From: Victivallis lenta
GTDB lineage: Bacteria > Verrucomicrobiota > Lentisphaeria > Victivallales > Victivallaceae
DNA: 64,000 bases
Reading direction: 5' to 3'
Assembly (NCBI RefSeq): GCF_009695545.1
Contig: NZ_VUNS01000007.1
Coordinates: forward strand, 1 to 64,000
Both the position numbers and the translations under genes were made by a program. Shown here piece by piece: positions 43,946 to 52,176 of the stretch. Positions within the stretch are counted from its first letter, which is position 1; the number at the start of each line of letters is the position of its first letter. Below the pieces are notes generated by a model. It was not told the origin of the DNA. It worked only from the letters and a program-made list of their open reading frames with translations, and made no database searches.

Positions 43946-44301
43946 AAAATCGGTTTGAAACACTGAGGGCGCGCGAAGTGCCCGAGGCGCTGGACCGCAG
44001 AATCATGGCGGCCGCGGCGCAAAGGGCCGGGGCCATCCGGTTCCGGCGTACGCTGGTCCGCTGCTTCCTGAGTACCGGCGCCGCGGCTGCGGCGCTTCTG
44101 GTCGCCGGAACGGTTTTCCTGCTGCCCGAAGCGAACCGCGAAACTCCGGCCGTGCCGACCAAGTCGGTGAAGAGCGAGCTGATGGCCTTGAACGACTGGT
44201 CGGCTCTCGAACAGGAGTCGTACAACTTGAGCTTTGAACTTTATTCGGGGCGGCAGTCGGTGGCGGAGCTTGCGAATGTCAGGATTCAGGAGGGATATTG
44301 A
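43942..44301 (+). CDS. Small single-pass membrane protein, likely anti-sigma factor
   Basis: 119 aa. Residues 1-40 are basic and soluble, residues ~42-65 form one membrane helix (CFLSTGAAAAALLVAGTVFLL), and ~50 residues lie outside. It lacks a recognisable zinc anti-sigma motif, but the position (4-nt overlap with the sigma gene) and topology fit an anti-sigma factor. It ends 1 nt before the next gene. Confidence 0.7.
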   Translation: MKNRFETLRAREVPEALDRRIMAAAAQRAGAIRFRRTLVRCFLSTGAAAAALLVAGTVFLLPEANRETPAVPTKSVKSELMALNDWSALEQESYNLSFELYSGRQSVAELANVRIQEGY

Positions 44302-44302
44302 G

Positions 44303-44884
44303 ATGAGCATGAAATATCTGTTGGCCGGTCTGGCCGCCTTCGCTTTCTGTGCCGGGCTTTATGCCGGTCCGCCGGCGGGAGGTCCGCCGCCGCCTCCGCC
44401 GGACGGGGTTGACGGGCCTCCGCCCCCGCCTTCGCGGGAGCAGCGCGGCTTCGGGCCCGCGGTCTGGCGCGCCTTCTCCCGGCTGACCGAGGAGCAGCGG
44501 CAGGAGCTGCTGAAGCTTCAGGTCTCCGACGCGGAACAGTTCCGCACGAAAATGCGGGAGCTCGGCGAAGCGCTGCGGAAAGAGGAGAAGGCGGGTTTTG
44601 AAGCGCTGCTGAAGCTGGCCGAGAAGTGCCGCGCCGCCACCGATGAAAAGGAGAAGGCCGCGCTGAAACAGGAGATCGTCGGCCGCATCCGCACGCACTA
44701 TATGGAGCGCCTTGAAGACAACAAGCGGCAGCTCGAAGAGATGAAACGCCGCACGGCGCGTCTCGAGGAGGAGCTTCGCAAGCGCGAGGCCAACGCCGAA
44801 GAGGTGATCAAGGCGCGGGCCGAAGGACTGATCAGAGGCGAGCGGCCGGAGCCGGGCAAGCGCCCGCCGAAAGCAGGAAAGTAG
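44303..44884 (+). CDS. Periplasmic Pro-rich, coiled-coil protein (CpxP/CnrX-like)
   Basis: Start 44303, preceded by GGAGGG. 193 aa: signal peptide (MSMKYLLAGLAAFAFCAGLYA), a Pro/Gly-rich stretch (PPAGGPPPPPPDGVDGPPPPP), then a long charged helical region (residues ~45-165, EEQRQELLKLQVSDAEQFRTKMRELGEALRKEEK) and a Lys/Pro tail. It resembles periplasmic metal or misfolding sensors of the CnrX/CpxP/Spy type. Being third in the sigma operon, it may feed a signal to the membrane protein. No metal-binding His cluster is visible. Stop is TAG. Confidence 0.72.
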   Translation: MSMKYLLAGLAAFAFCAGLYAGPPAGGPPPPPPDGVDGPPPPPSREQRGFGPAVWRAFSRLTEEQRQELLKLQVSDAEQFRTKMRELGEALRKEEKAGFEALLKLAEKCRAATDEKEKAALKQEIVGRIRTHYMERLEDNKRQLEEMKRRTARLEEELRKREANAEEVIKARAEGLIRGERPEPGKRPPKAGK

Positions 44885-44983
44885 CATTCGCCGCCCTTTC
44901 CCCGGAAGCTCCCGCCGTCCTTTGATATGCCGCGGGATCCGGAGGATGACGAAGTCCCCCCCTTCCGAATCCTCCGTCGTGTT

Positions 44984-46909
44984 TCACTTGCCCGTATGCC
45001 GGAACAGATGTTCCTTGTGCAGTCTGCGGATGTCCGCCCGGGTCTGTTCGCTGAGATTGTAGTGCTGTTCCCGTTCGTCATACCGGAAATGGCCGAGTTC
45101 CTTGAAGTGGTACGATTCCCATCTGCCGACCGAAGGACAGTCGAATTGTGTCGGAACCGGGATTCCCAACTGCATTTTTTCTTTCAGGCGGTCAAAATGC
45201 CGTTCATACACTCCGCGCGGCAGCACGTTCTGTTCCATGCAGACTTTTGCCGCCATGGCGGCGACTTCGCCGAGACATCCGAGTGTCCGCATGACGCGGG
45301 CTGACGAGAACGCCACGTGCGAGAGGCTGATCAGGCGTCCGCCGAGAAACAGGTTCTTCACGTCGCGTGCATAAAGACAACGATACGGAACTCCGCAACA
45401 GGATGGTATGCCGCGGTGATAGGCGCAGGAACGGAACGGTTCGCGGAACCGTTCCCGGTTCTCCGGTTCGGGGTAGTGCAGGTCGATCGACCATGAAATC
45501 GACGCCGTTCCGTCGGGGTGGCGGATTTCTTGTTCGATATCGTTCTGCGTCATGATATAGTCGCCGATGAAACGGCGGCTTTCCCGTTTGCCGCCGCATT
45601 TTGAGATCCAGTCGATCCGGCGGTTCGCCCATTCCTCCTTCCGTTTCGAATGGTTCTTCAGGAAGGACCAGTTGGCGAACGTGGTCATCAGAGAATAGTC
45701 GCGGATGTATTCGATCTCTTCGACCTGGTTGCGGTATTGCCCGGTTTCGGTTTCCCAGTCGCCGCCGGTCAGATAGTAACAGTTCTCCTCGCTGAATTCG
45801 ATTCCCCAGTCGATATCGGGAAAGGAGACGGGCCGCTCCTCAAGCGCACTGGTCCAGAGCACGGATAGTCCCATGACTTCATTCGATGATTCGTCCGGCG
45901 CGAGCGACTCGCCGAATACGTTCCGTCCCTCGGTCCCATACAGGTACTTCGCTCCGGCCGCGGCGGCCAGAAAGCCGTCGCCCGTGCAGTCGGAGAAGAG
46001 CCGGCCCCGGTAACGGGTTTCGCGCCCGGAGACGGTGCTGCGCGTAACGACTGCCGTGATGAGCGCCGGATCGGCGGGATCGGTTTCCACGGAGACGACC
46101 CGTTCATTCAGCCGGAGCTCCGCTTCCCCGGCGCAATCATTCCGGAAGGCGTTGATTTTGCGCGTATCCTCATACCACTCTGCCGGCCTTGCGCCGGGCA
46201 TGAGGTAGACCGGCGCGATTTCCCGGACCGTGTTGCCGATATTCGGGTAGGCGCCGATGTGCGTGCAGCCGCCGAGCGGAACGCGGACCTCCGAGCTGTT
46301 GCAGCCGCCGAGCACGGATTTATCCTGCAGCAGAAGGGATCTGAGTCCGAGCCGTGCCGCCGCGAGTGCGGTAACGGTTCCGGCGATGCCGCCGCCGGCG
46401 ACGATCAGGTCGTATTCGCCGGGATCGTCGACGGCGGCGATCCCGTTTTTCTCCCGGCGGAACTGTTCCAGCGCGGTTCCGCCGTCCGGCGGGACATCAT
46501 CGGGATCGGTGGAGAAATAGATCGCGTCGCAGCGCCCGTTGAATCCGGTGAGATCGTGCAGGGCAACGGAGTGCGTTCCGGCGGAAAGATGCAGGGACCC
46601 GGCTTTCTGCCACGCCCATTTTTCGCCGTTGGTGCCGAGGATTTCCGGCAGTTCGAAGCCGTCGATCCGAAGCGTGAAACGTCCGGCGGGAGTGCCGCGT
46701 TTCCAGACGGCGGTCCAGTCCCGTGTTCTCGCCCGGATGTGATAGACGGCGGATTCGGCGATTTCGATTTCCGTCACGGCGTCGGCGACAGGCGTGCCGA
46801 TTCCGTGCGCCATCAGGTACGCGGAACCCATTTCATGCATCGCGGAGGGGTCGATCACCCAGCCGCCGGGGGCGCGAAACGATTCCGCTTCAAGAAACAG
46901 ACTGCACAT
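44984..46909 (-). CDS. FAD-dependent oxidoreductase with N-terminal carbohydrate-binding-like domain
   Basis: 641 aa, no signal peptide. Residues ~1-140 look like a beta-sandwich with CBM6/35-like features (FLEAESFRAPGGWVID, AGTHSVALHDLTGFNGRCDAIYFS). From ~165 a FAD_oxidored module follows: YDLIVAGGGIAGTVTALAAARLGL, DKSVLGGCNSSEV, FSDCTGDGFLAAAAGAKYLYG, and C-terminal SARVMRTLGCLGEVAAMAAK. The IclR regulator is 23 nt upstream, so both are probably one unit. Substrate unknown; a sugar or sugar-derived polymer is a fair guess. Confidence 0.85.
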   Translation of the reverse strand: MCSLFLEAESFRAPGGWVIDPSAMHEMGSAYLMAHGIGTPVADAVTEIEIAESAVYHIRARTRDWTAVWKRGTPAGRFTLRIDGFELPEILGTNGEKWAWQKAGSLHLSAGTHSVALHDLTGFNGRCDAIYFSTDPDDVPPDGGTALEQFRREKNGIAAVDDPGEYDLIVAGGGIAGTVTALAAARLGLRSLLLQDKSVLGGCNSSEVRVPLGGCTHIGAYPNIGNTVREIAPVYLMPGARPAEWYEDTRKINAFRNDCAGEAELRLNERVVSVETDPADPALITAVVTRSTVSGRETRYRGRLFSDCTGDGFLAAAAGAKYLYGTEGRNVFGESLAPDESSNEVMGLSVLWTSALEERPVSFPDIDWGIEFSEENCYYLTGGDWETETGQYRNQVEEIEYIRDYSLMTTFANWSFLKNHSKRKEEWANRRIDWISKCGGKRESRRFIGDYIMTQNDIEQEIRHPDGTASISWSIDLHYPEPENRERFREPFRSCAYHRGIPSCCGVPYRCLYARDVKNLFLGGRLISLSHVAFSSARVMRTLGCLGEVAAMAAKVCMEQNVLPRGVYERHFDRLKEKMQLGIPVPTQFDCPSVGRWESYHFKELGHFRYDEREQHYNLSEQTRADIRRLHKEHLFRHTGK

Positions 46910-46932
46910 AAGACAAGTCTCCCGGTTGTTTA

Positions 46933-47706
46933 TCAGATCAGCCGCTGCTGAATTTGCTCCGCTGCTTCTTTCACCATTTCTCCGCAGGATTTGAGGGCGG
47001 CTTCGTCGAGTCTCGATTCCGGGCCGCCGATCCAGATTGCGGCGACGGGGTATCCTTTCACATTGAGGATCGGCGCGCCCGCACAGCGCAGCTCCCGCAA
47101 CTCCTCGCCGCGGTCGAAAGCGATTCCGGTCTGGCGGATTCTCCGCAATTCCGACTTCAACTTCGCGGCATTCCGGATGGTTTTATCCGTGAAGCCGGTG
47201 TAAGTGATCCGGCGGAGAAGCGCATCCCGCTCCCCGTCGGGCAGAAACGCGAGCATCGCTTTGGCGGGGGCGGCGGTGTGGAGCGGGTAGTGGTGGCCGA
47301 TTCGCACCGAAACGCAGACCGCCCGGTTCGATTTCACCGATTCGATGACGACGCCCTCTCCGCCGTAGAGCACGCCGAGCATGGCGGTTTCGCCGGTCCG
47401 GTCGCGCAGGTCGCGCATCGGTCCGAGCGCATTTTCAAGGAGCGACGATTCGTCGATGCTCCGGTAGCCGAGCGTCAGCAGCTTGCGGCCGAGGCGGTAG
47501 CGGTCCTGTTCGCCGCGAACGACATAACCGAGCTCCGCCAGCGTTGCCAGCATGCGGTAAAGGCTTGCGGCCGGCAAACCGAGCGGAGCCATATCCGACA
47601 TGGCGAGCCCGGCGGGATGTTCGGAAAGCAGTTCCAGAATCCGCATCCCGCGTTCGAGCGCCGGAACCATGTACGGTTTGGCTGACGGGTTTTCTCTCTT
47701 TTTCAT
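46933..47706 (-). CDS. IclR-family transcriptional regulator
   Basis: 257 aa. The helix-turn-helix (MRILELLSEHPAGLAMSDMAPLGLPAASLYRMLATLAELGYV) is followed by the IclR effector domain (DRTGETAMLGVLYGGEGVVIESV, RIGHHYPLHTAAPAKAMLAFL). AAGGAG precedes the ATG. It shares a transcript with the flavoprotein. A palindromic TGAAA...TTTCA site in its upstream region may be its own operator. Confidence 0.92.
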   Translation of the reverse strand: MKKRENPSAKPYMVPALERGMRILELLSEHPAGLAMSDMAPLGLPAASLYRMLATLAELGYVVRGEQDRYRLGRKLLTLGYRSIDESSLLENALGPMRDLRDRTGETAMLGVLYGGEGVVIESVKSNRAVCVSVRIGHHYPLHTAAPAKAMLAFLPDGERDALLRRITYTGFTDKTIRNAAKLKSELRRIRQTGIAFDRGEELRELRCAGAPILNVKGYPVAAIWIGGPESRLDEAALKSCGEMVKEAAEQIQQRLI

Positions 47707-47740
47707 ATCAATCCGGTCTCCTTTTTTAAAATATCATATA

Positions 47741-47774
47741 TGAAAATATATTTCAATAGTGAAAATATATTTTT
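47741..47774. promoter_or_regulatory. Two copies of TGAAAATATATTT upstream of IclR, probable operator
   Basis: TGAAAATATATTTCA (47741-47755) is nearly palindromic and similar in outline to the IclR site TGGAAATnATTTCCA. A second copy, TGAAAATATATTTTT, begins 19 bases later. They lie 35 to 68 bases before the IclR start codon. Confidence 0.5.
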
Positions 47775-47916
47775 TGATGAAATGATTTCCGGGGCGTGGA
47801 GGCGGATTTCTGTTTTTTCGTTCATATTTTTTATGCCGGGGTTGGGAAAATGCCGGCGGAATGCTATATTATTCCTGAATCCGGTGTTTCACGACATTCA
47901 TGGAGGAGGTGGATTC

Positions 47917-48819
47917 ATGGGAGTGTGTACAGGTTTCATCGTCAACCCGTTTCTGCTGGTTGCCATTGCGTTTCTGGCCGTCATCCTGATTTTGCTTTTC
48001 AGGCGCCGGATGGAGAAGGGGGAGACTCCGGCTCTCCCCATGTCCGCCGGTGAGACCGGGAAGAAAAGTCCTTCGGAGCCGCCCGCCGCGAAGCCGGCCG
48101 AGGTTCCGGCTGTCGTCGAAGAGGAGGTCGGCGGCGTTCCGGCCCTGCGGGAATATTCGTTTTCGAAGCTGAATTATCTGTCGGTCGCAGGCTGCTGGCA
48201 GGTGCATCTGCAGTGCCGCGCCGCCGCGAACCGCTGCCAGATCGGAATCGACCCCGCCTTCGCCCGGTTCGTGAAGGTCGAGAACAGCCGCGACGGCCTG
48301 CTGATCCGCTACACCGGCAAGAAACGGCCGGAGGAGCCGATGACCATCGAACTATCCTCGACCGGCGTTCCGGCGCAGGTCAAGGCGATCGGCCGCAACA
48401 GCATCTGGATCGATTCCGTCGAAGCGCCGAAGTTCGTCTGCAAAATCACCGACGGCGGCAAGCTTGAGGTGCCCGGCGCCAAGGTGGAAGAACTGGTCGT
48501 CAAACTGACCGGCAGCTGTCGCGCCGAGTGCGGCGGGGAGTTCGGCCTTGCTGAAATCGAGGTGTCCGGCGCCAGCAACGCGAAGCTGCGCGGTTCGATC
48601 CGCAAGCTCGAGGCGCGGCTCTCCGGTGCGTCGAAAGCCGAGGCGGTTCAGGTCGAAAAGGCCGAAATCGACGTTTCCGGCGCATCGAAGCTGAAGCTTG
48701 AGGTGACTGATAAGCTCGAAGGCGATCTGTCGGGCGGTTCATCCCTGAAATTCCGCGGCGAGGTCGATACTTCCGGCATCCGCATCTCCGGCAGTTCCCG
48801 GCTCAAAAGCTGGAACTGA
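47917..48819 (+). CDS. Membrane-anchored DUF2807 (head-GIN-like) protein
   Basis: ATG 47917 is preceded by GGAGGAGGT. 300 aa: one membrane helix (~11-30, LLVAIAFLAVILILLF), a Pro/Glu-rich linker, then a repetitive beta-helix domain with short repeats of the type IEVSGASNAKLRG, ARLSGASKAEAV, IDVSGASKLKLE, GDLSGGSSLKF, ISGSSRLK. This is the DUF2807 pattern. The family is found in envelope proteins of unknown role, sometimes near sigma or anti-sigma genes. Confidence 0.82.
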   Translation: MGVCTGFIVNPFLLVAIAFLAVILILLFRRRMEKGETPALPMSAGETGKKSPSEPPAAKPAEVPAVVEEEVGGVPALREYSFSKLNYLSVAGCWQVHLQCRAAANRCQIGIDPAFARFVKVENSRDGLLIRYTGKKRPEEPMTIELSSTGVPAQVKAIGRNSIWIDSVEAPKFVCKITDGGKLEVPGAKVEELVVKLTGSCRAECGGEFGLAEIEVSGASNAKLRGSIRKLEARLSGASKAEAVQVEKAEIDVSGASKLKLEVTDKLEGDLSGGSSLKFRGEVDTSGIRISGSSRLKSWN

Positions 48820-48909
48820 ATTTCCCGGCATCCGAAAAGAGGGGCATCCTTTTTTATCTGATAACTAAAATGATTTAACAAAACAATCGCAACTGAAATG
48901 GAGGTCGAA

Positions 48910-50082
48910 ATGGACTGGCAACCGGTGATCGAACGATACGAGAATGAGCTGACGCGGAATGTGATTCCGTTCTGGGTGAAGAACTGCGTGGACCGCGAAT
49001 ACGGCGGCTACTTCACGATGCTGGACCGCGACGGTTCGGTCTACGATACGACCAAGTACATGTGGATGCAGTGGCGGATCGTCTATATGTTCGCGGAGCT
49101 CTATCGCAGGCGCTGCGGCGAGGGGCACCCGGAGTATCTCGAAATTGCGCGGCAGGGGTTTGACTTCCTGTTCGAGCACGGCCGCACCGGGGACGGCAGC
49201 TACTATTTTGCGCTGAATCGCGAGGGCGTCCCCGCCATGACGCCGTACAGCATCTTTTCGGATTGCTTTGCGGCGATGGGAGCCGCGGCGATGTTTGCCG
49301 CGACCGGTGAGGAGCGGTACCGGGACGAAGCCCGCTCCGCCATGCGGAGCTACATCCGGCGGCTGGATAACCCGAAGGGGCGCTGGAACAAGCTGCTGCC
49401 CGGAACTCCGGCGCGCCTTTCGCTCGGTTCCTTCATGATCCTCGCAAACCTCGGGTGCGTCATGAAGGAGTGCCTGGCGACCGGCGAGTTCGATGCCGAA
49501 ACCGACCGGGCGGTCCGGACGGTCATGCGGATGTTCCACCACCCGGAGCTCAAGGTCCTGTTCGAGAACGTGAATCCGGACGGCAGCTTCGACCTCGACA
49601 GCTGCGAGGGGCGGTTCGTGAATCCGGGCCACGGCCTTGAATCGATGTGGTTCGTCCTGCAGTACGCGGAGCGGATCGGGGATGCGGAGCTCATCCGGCA
49701 GGCCTGCGACTATGTCGACGAGCTGTTCCGGTTCGGAACCGATCCCGAATACGGCGGCATTTTCTACTTCATGGACGCGCTCGGCAGGCCGCACCTCGAA
49801 CTCCAGCACGACATGAAACTCTGGTGGCCGCACAACGAGGCGGCGATCGCGGCGCTGTTCGCCTTCAAGCTCAGCGGAGAGGAACGCTTCCTCACGCACT
49901 TCAAAACGGTCGATGCGTGGATGTGGAGCCATTTCCCGGACCCGGAATACGGCGAGTGGTTCGCCTATCTCGACCGCGCCGGCCGGCCGAACAATATGCT
50001 GAAGGGCGGCAAATGGAAGACCTTCTTCCACCTGCCGCGCTGCCTCATGAAGTCGTCCGAACTGATGCGCGCTATGCGGTAG
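48910..50082 (+). CDS. N-acylglucosamine 2-epimerase (AGE)-family protein
   Basis: ATG 48910 follows GGAGGT (the ATG at 48898 would overlap the ribosome site). 390 aa. The (alpha/alpha)6 barrel shows IPFWVKNCVDREYGGYFTMLDRDG, KYMWMQWRIVYMFAELYRR, FVNPGHGLESMWFVL with a likely catalytic His, and KLWWPHNEAAIAALFAFKL with another. AGE enzymes epimerise N-acetylglucosamine/mannosamine; relatives act on cellobiose or mannose. It is single-gene with no obvious partner; a urod-like gene converges downstream. Confidence 0.88.
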   Translation: MDWQPVIERYENELTRNVIPFWVKNCVDREYGGYFTMLDRDGSVYDTTKYMWMQWRIVYMFAELYRRRCGEGHPEYLEIARQGFDFLFEHGRTGDGSYYFALNREGVPAMTPYSIFSDCFAAMGAAAMFAATGEERYRDEARSAMRSYIRRLDNPKGRWNKLLPGTPARLSLGSFMILANLGCVMKECLATGEFDAETDRAVRTVMRMFHHPELKVLFENVNPDGSFDLDSCEGRFVNPGHGLESMWFVLQYAERIGDAELIRQACDYVDELFRFGTDPEYGGIFYFMDALGRPHLELQHDMKLWWPHNEAAIAALFAFKLSGEERFLTHFKTVDAWMWSHFPDPEYGEWFAYLDRAGRPNNMLKGGKWKTFFHLPRCLMKSSELMRAMR

Positions 50083-50120
50083 GCGGCCGGGCGCCGGGCC
50101 GGCGGCAGTGCCGCCGGCTG

Positions 50121-51248
50121 TTATTTCAGACCGAACATCTTCTGCTTCAGATCGAGATAGTACAGATAGTCTTCCGGCCTGACGTTCGGCGGGCAGCGGT
50201 GGTCGCAGAACGGGATGTAGCCGCCGCGTTCGACGTACGGGACGAGGGTTTCGAGATAAGCCTTGATGGCGGCGGGGCCGTTGCCGAGCTGGATTTTGTC
50301 GACTCCGCCCATGATCCGGAGCGTGCCCGGATACCGGTCGAGCAGTTCGCCCGGATGCGAGCAGCCCATGACCTCGAACGGGAACAGGCAGTTGATGCCC
50401 CCCTCGATCAGATAGGGCAGGATGGGCCGCACGTCGCCGTCGCAGTCGGTGTACCAGAGATCGATGCCGTAGGCGTCGAGCTTACGGCGGATGCGCTTGT
50501 AGCGCGGGGTCACCACATCGCGGAAAAAGTCGACGGAGACGATCGGGCCGTTTTTGAAGCAGATGTCCTCCCATCCCGAGGCGTAGTCGAAATCGAAGTG
50601 CGGCAGCAGCCGGTCGAGTGAATCCTCCACCAGCTGGCAGCAGGTTTCGACCATGTCTTCGACCATATCCGGGTAGTCGTAGACGGCGTAGGCGAGTCCT
50701 TCGAAGGTCAGCATGTCGCGGATTTTGCCGATCATCGAGCCGCAGTCGATGCCGAGCGGATAGTCGCGGTCGGCCGGGTGCTGCCGCCTGAGGGCTTCGA
50801 TGTCCGGAATCCGGGACGGATCGTCGCGCCGGAAGCGCTCCTCCTTGCAGCGTTTCCAGTCTTCCGGCGTGACGATGCTCGACTTCAGGTAGTGCGGAAT
50901 CGTGTCGTGCCCGTCGGCCGGGACTTCGGCGAGCAGCCCGTCGTGGTTGATCATGATGTTGACGTCGTTTCTGCGTTCGATGATCTTCGTTTCGAACGGC
51001 GGAGACATCCAGGTCCGGCCATAGATGACGGCGATGGGGTCGAAGCTGAAGAAGCGGTCGGCCTCCTCGTTGTTGCGGATATTGTTTTCGACGAAGAGCG
51101 GCCACTCCCTGAAGTTTTCCTCCCAGTAGCCGAACTCCATGTTGAAGCAGCGGTCCACGCTCTGAAAGTGCATCTGGCGGTTGAAACGTTCCCGGCCGGT
51201 CATGGTGCCGGGCCACGGAGGGAGCAGCGGTTTGGTCGACATTGTCAT
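50121..51248 (-). CDS. Uroporphyrinogen-decarboxylase-like protein
   Basis: 375 aa. It has the URO-D-type barrel pattern (MTGRERFNRQMHFQSVDRCFNMEFGYWEENF at the start; GSMIGKIRDMLTFEGLAYAVYDYPDMVEDM in the middle; YTDCDGDVRPILPYLIEGGINCLFPFEV, then GGYIPFCDHRCPPNVRPEDY near the end). The later Cys residues could bind zinc, as in MtaA-type methyltransferases, so methyl transfer to or from a cobamide is more likely than heme synthesis. It is divergent from the AraC regulator at 51328. The ATG at 51242 is an alternative start. Confidence 0.82.
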   Translation of the reverse strand: MTMSTKPLLPPWPGTMTGRERFNRQMHFQSVDRCFNMEFGYWEENFREWPLFVENNIRNNEEADRFFSFDPIAVIYGRTWMSPPFETKIIERRNDVNIMINHDGLLAEVPADGHDTIPHYLKSSIVTPEDWKRCKEERFRRDDPSRIPDIEALRRQHPADRDYPLGIDCGSMIGKIRDMLTFEGLAYAVYDYPDMVEDMVETCCQLVEDSLDRLLPHFDFDYASGWEDICFKNGPIVSVDFFRDVVTPRYKRIRRKLDAYGIDLWYTDCDGDVRPILPYLIEGGINCLFPFEVMGCSHPGELLDRYPGTLRIMGGVDKIQLGNGPAAIKAYLETLVPYVERGGYIPFCDHRCPPNVRPEDYLYYLDLKQKMFGLK

Positions 51249-51275
51249 TTTCTCCTTGATCGGAACTGTTCGAAT

Positions 51276-51304
51276 TTGAAAATCAGGGTCAACGGTATTA
51301 TTAT
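51276..51304 (+). promoter_or_regulatory. Sigma-70 promoter of the AraC gene at 51328
   Basis: TTGAAA and TATTAT with a 17-base spacer, ~24 bases before the ATG. The short leader includes GGAG. Confidence 0.55.
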
Positions 51305-51327
51305 ACTCCCGGAACAGGGAGTTTGGA

Positions 51328-52176
51328 ATGGATAATGATCGCTTTGACCTGTACGATCGTAATGCGGAGACTTCCCGCGTCTCCGCCTTTGCGCCGCGAA
51401 TCCGGTTCGTGAATTACCGGGGGCTGGCCGGTATGGAGCTGCCGGTCTGGGGACGGCGGCGGCTGATCGACTACGAGCTGATCCTTTCGCTGCGGGGAGA
51501 GTTCGAGTATCTGGTGCACGACTCCGGGGAACGGGTGATCCAGCATCCGGGCGAGGTGTTGACCATCCGGCCCGGCGAGCTGCACACCTACCGGCTGCTC
51601 GGGGACCCCGAACGGGCGTTTTTCAGCTGCATTCATCTCGATTTCGAAGGCGCGGCCGGGGTGCCGGAGCCGCCGGCCCGGTGCACGGCGTTTTCCGTGC
51701 GGGAGGACGGTTATGCCGTGCATGAGCTGTTCCGTCGCGCCGATCAGCTGTTTCATCGCCCCGGCCGGTTTGCGCAGGAGCAGCTCTCCTGCGTCGGAAA
51801 GCTGATCTGGCTCTATCTGCTGGAGGAGGCGCGGAGCGGGGAGCAGAGCGAACGGCTTTCGGCCATGCTCGCTTATCTTGACGAGAACCTTCTGCGGCAC
51901 CCGACCCGCAGCGATCTCGCGCGGAGTTTCCGCCTGACCCCGCAGCGAATCAATGCGATTTTCAAACGGGAGCTGGGCGTCTCCCCCGGCGAATACGTTC
52001 ACCGGGAACTGGCGGAACGCGGCTACGCCCTGCTGCACGACGAACAGCTGAGCGTGAAGGAGGCCGCCGATCGTCTCGGATTTGAAAGCCCGTTCTACTT
52101 TTCACGGGTGTTCCGCAAGGTATTCGGCTTCTCTCCCGCGATGGTCCGGCGCGGCGGCGGAGCCGGGTCACTCTGA
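51328..52176 (+). CDS. AraC-family regulator between two urod-like genes
   Basis: 282 aa. The N-terminal cupin-like domain has DYELILSLRGEFEYLVHDSG and LTIRPGELHTYRLLG, and the C-terminal domain has both AraC helix-turn-helix motifs (RSDLARSFRLTPQRINAIFKRELG, AADRLGFESPFYFSRVFRKVFGFSPAMVRR). It overlaps the end of the convergent urod-like gene by 9 nt. Both neighbouring urod-like genes are probable targets. Confidence 0.9.
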   Translation: MDNDRFDLYDRNAETSRVSAFAPRIRFVNYRGLAGMELPVWGRRRLIDYELILSLRGEFEYLVHDSGERVIQHPGEVLTIRPGELHTYRLLGDPERAFFSCIHLDFEGAAGVPEPPARCTAFSVREDGYAVHELFRRADQLFHRPGRFAQEQLSCVGKLIWLYLLEEARSGEQSERLSAMLAYLDENLLRHPTRSDLARSFRLTPQRINAIFKRELGVSPGEYVHRELAERGYALLHDEQLSVKEAADRLGFESPFYFSRVFRKVFGFSPAMVRRGGGAGSL

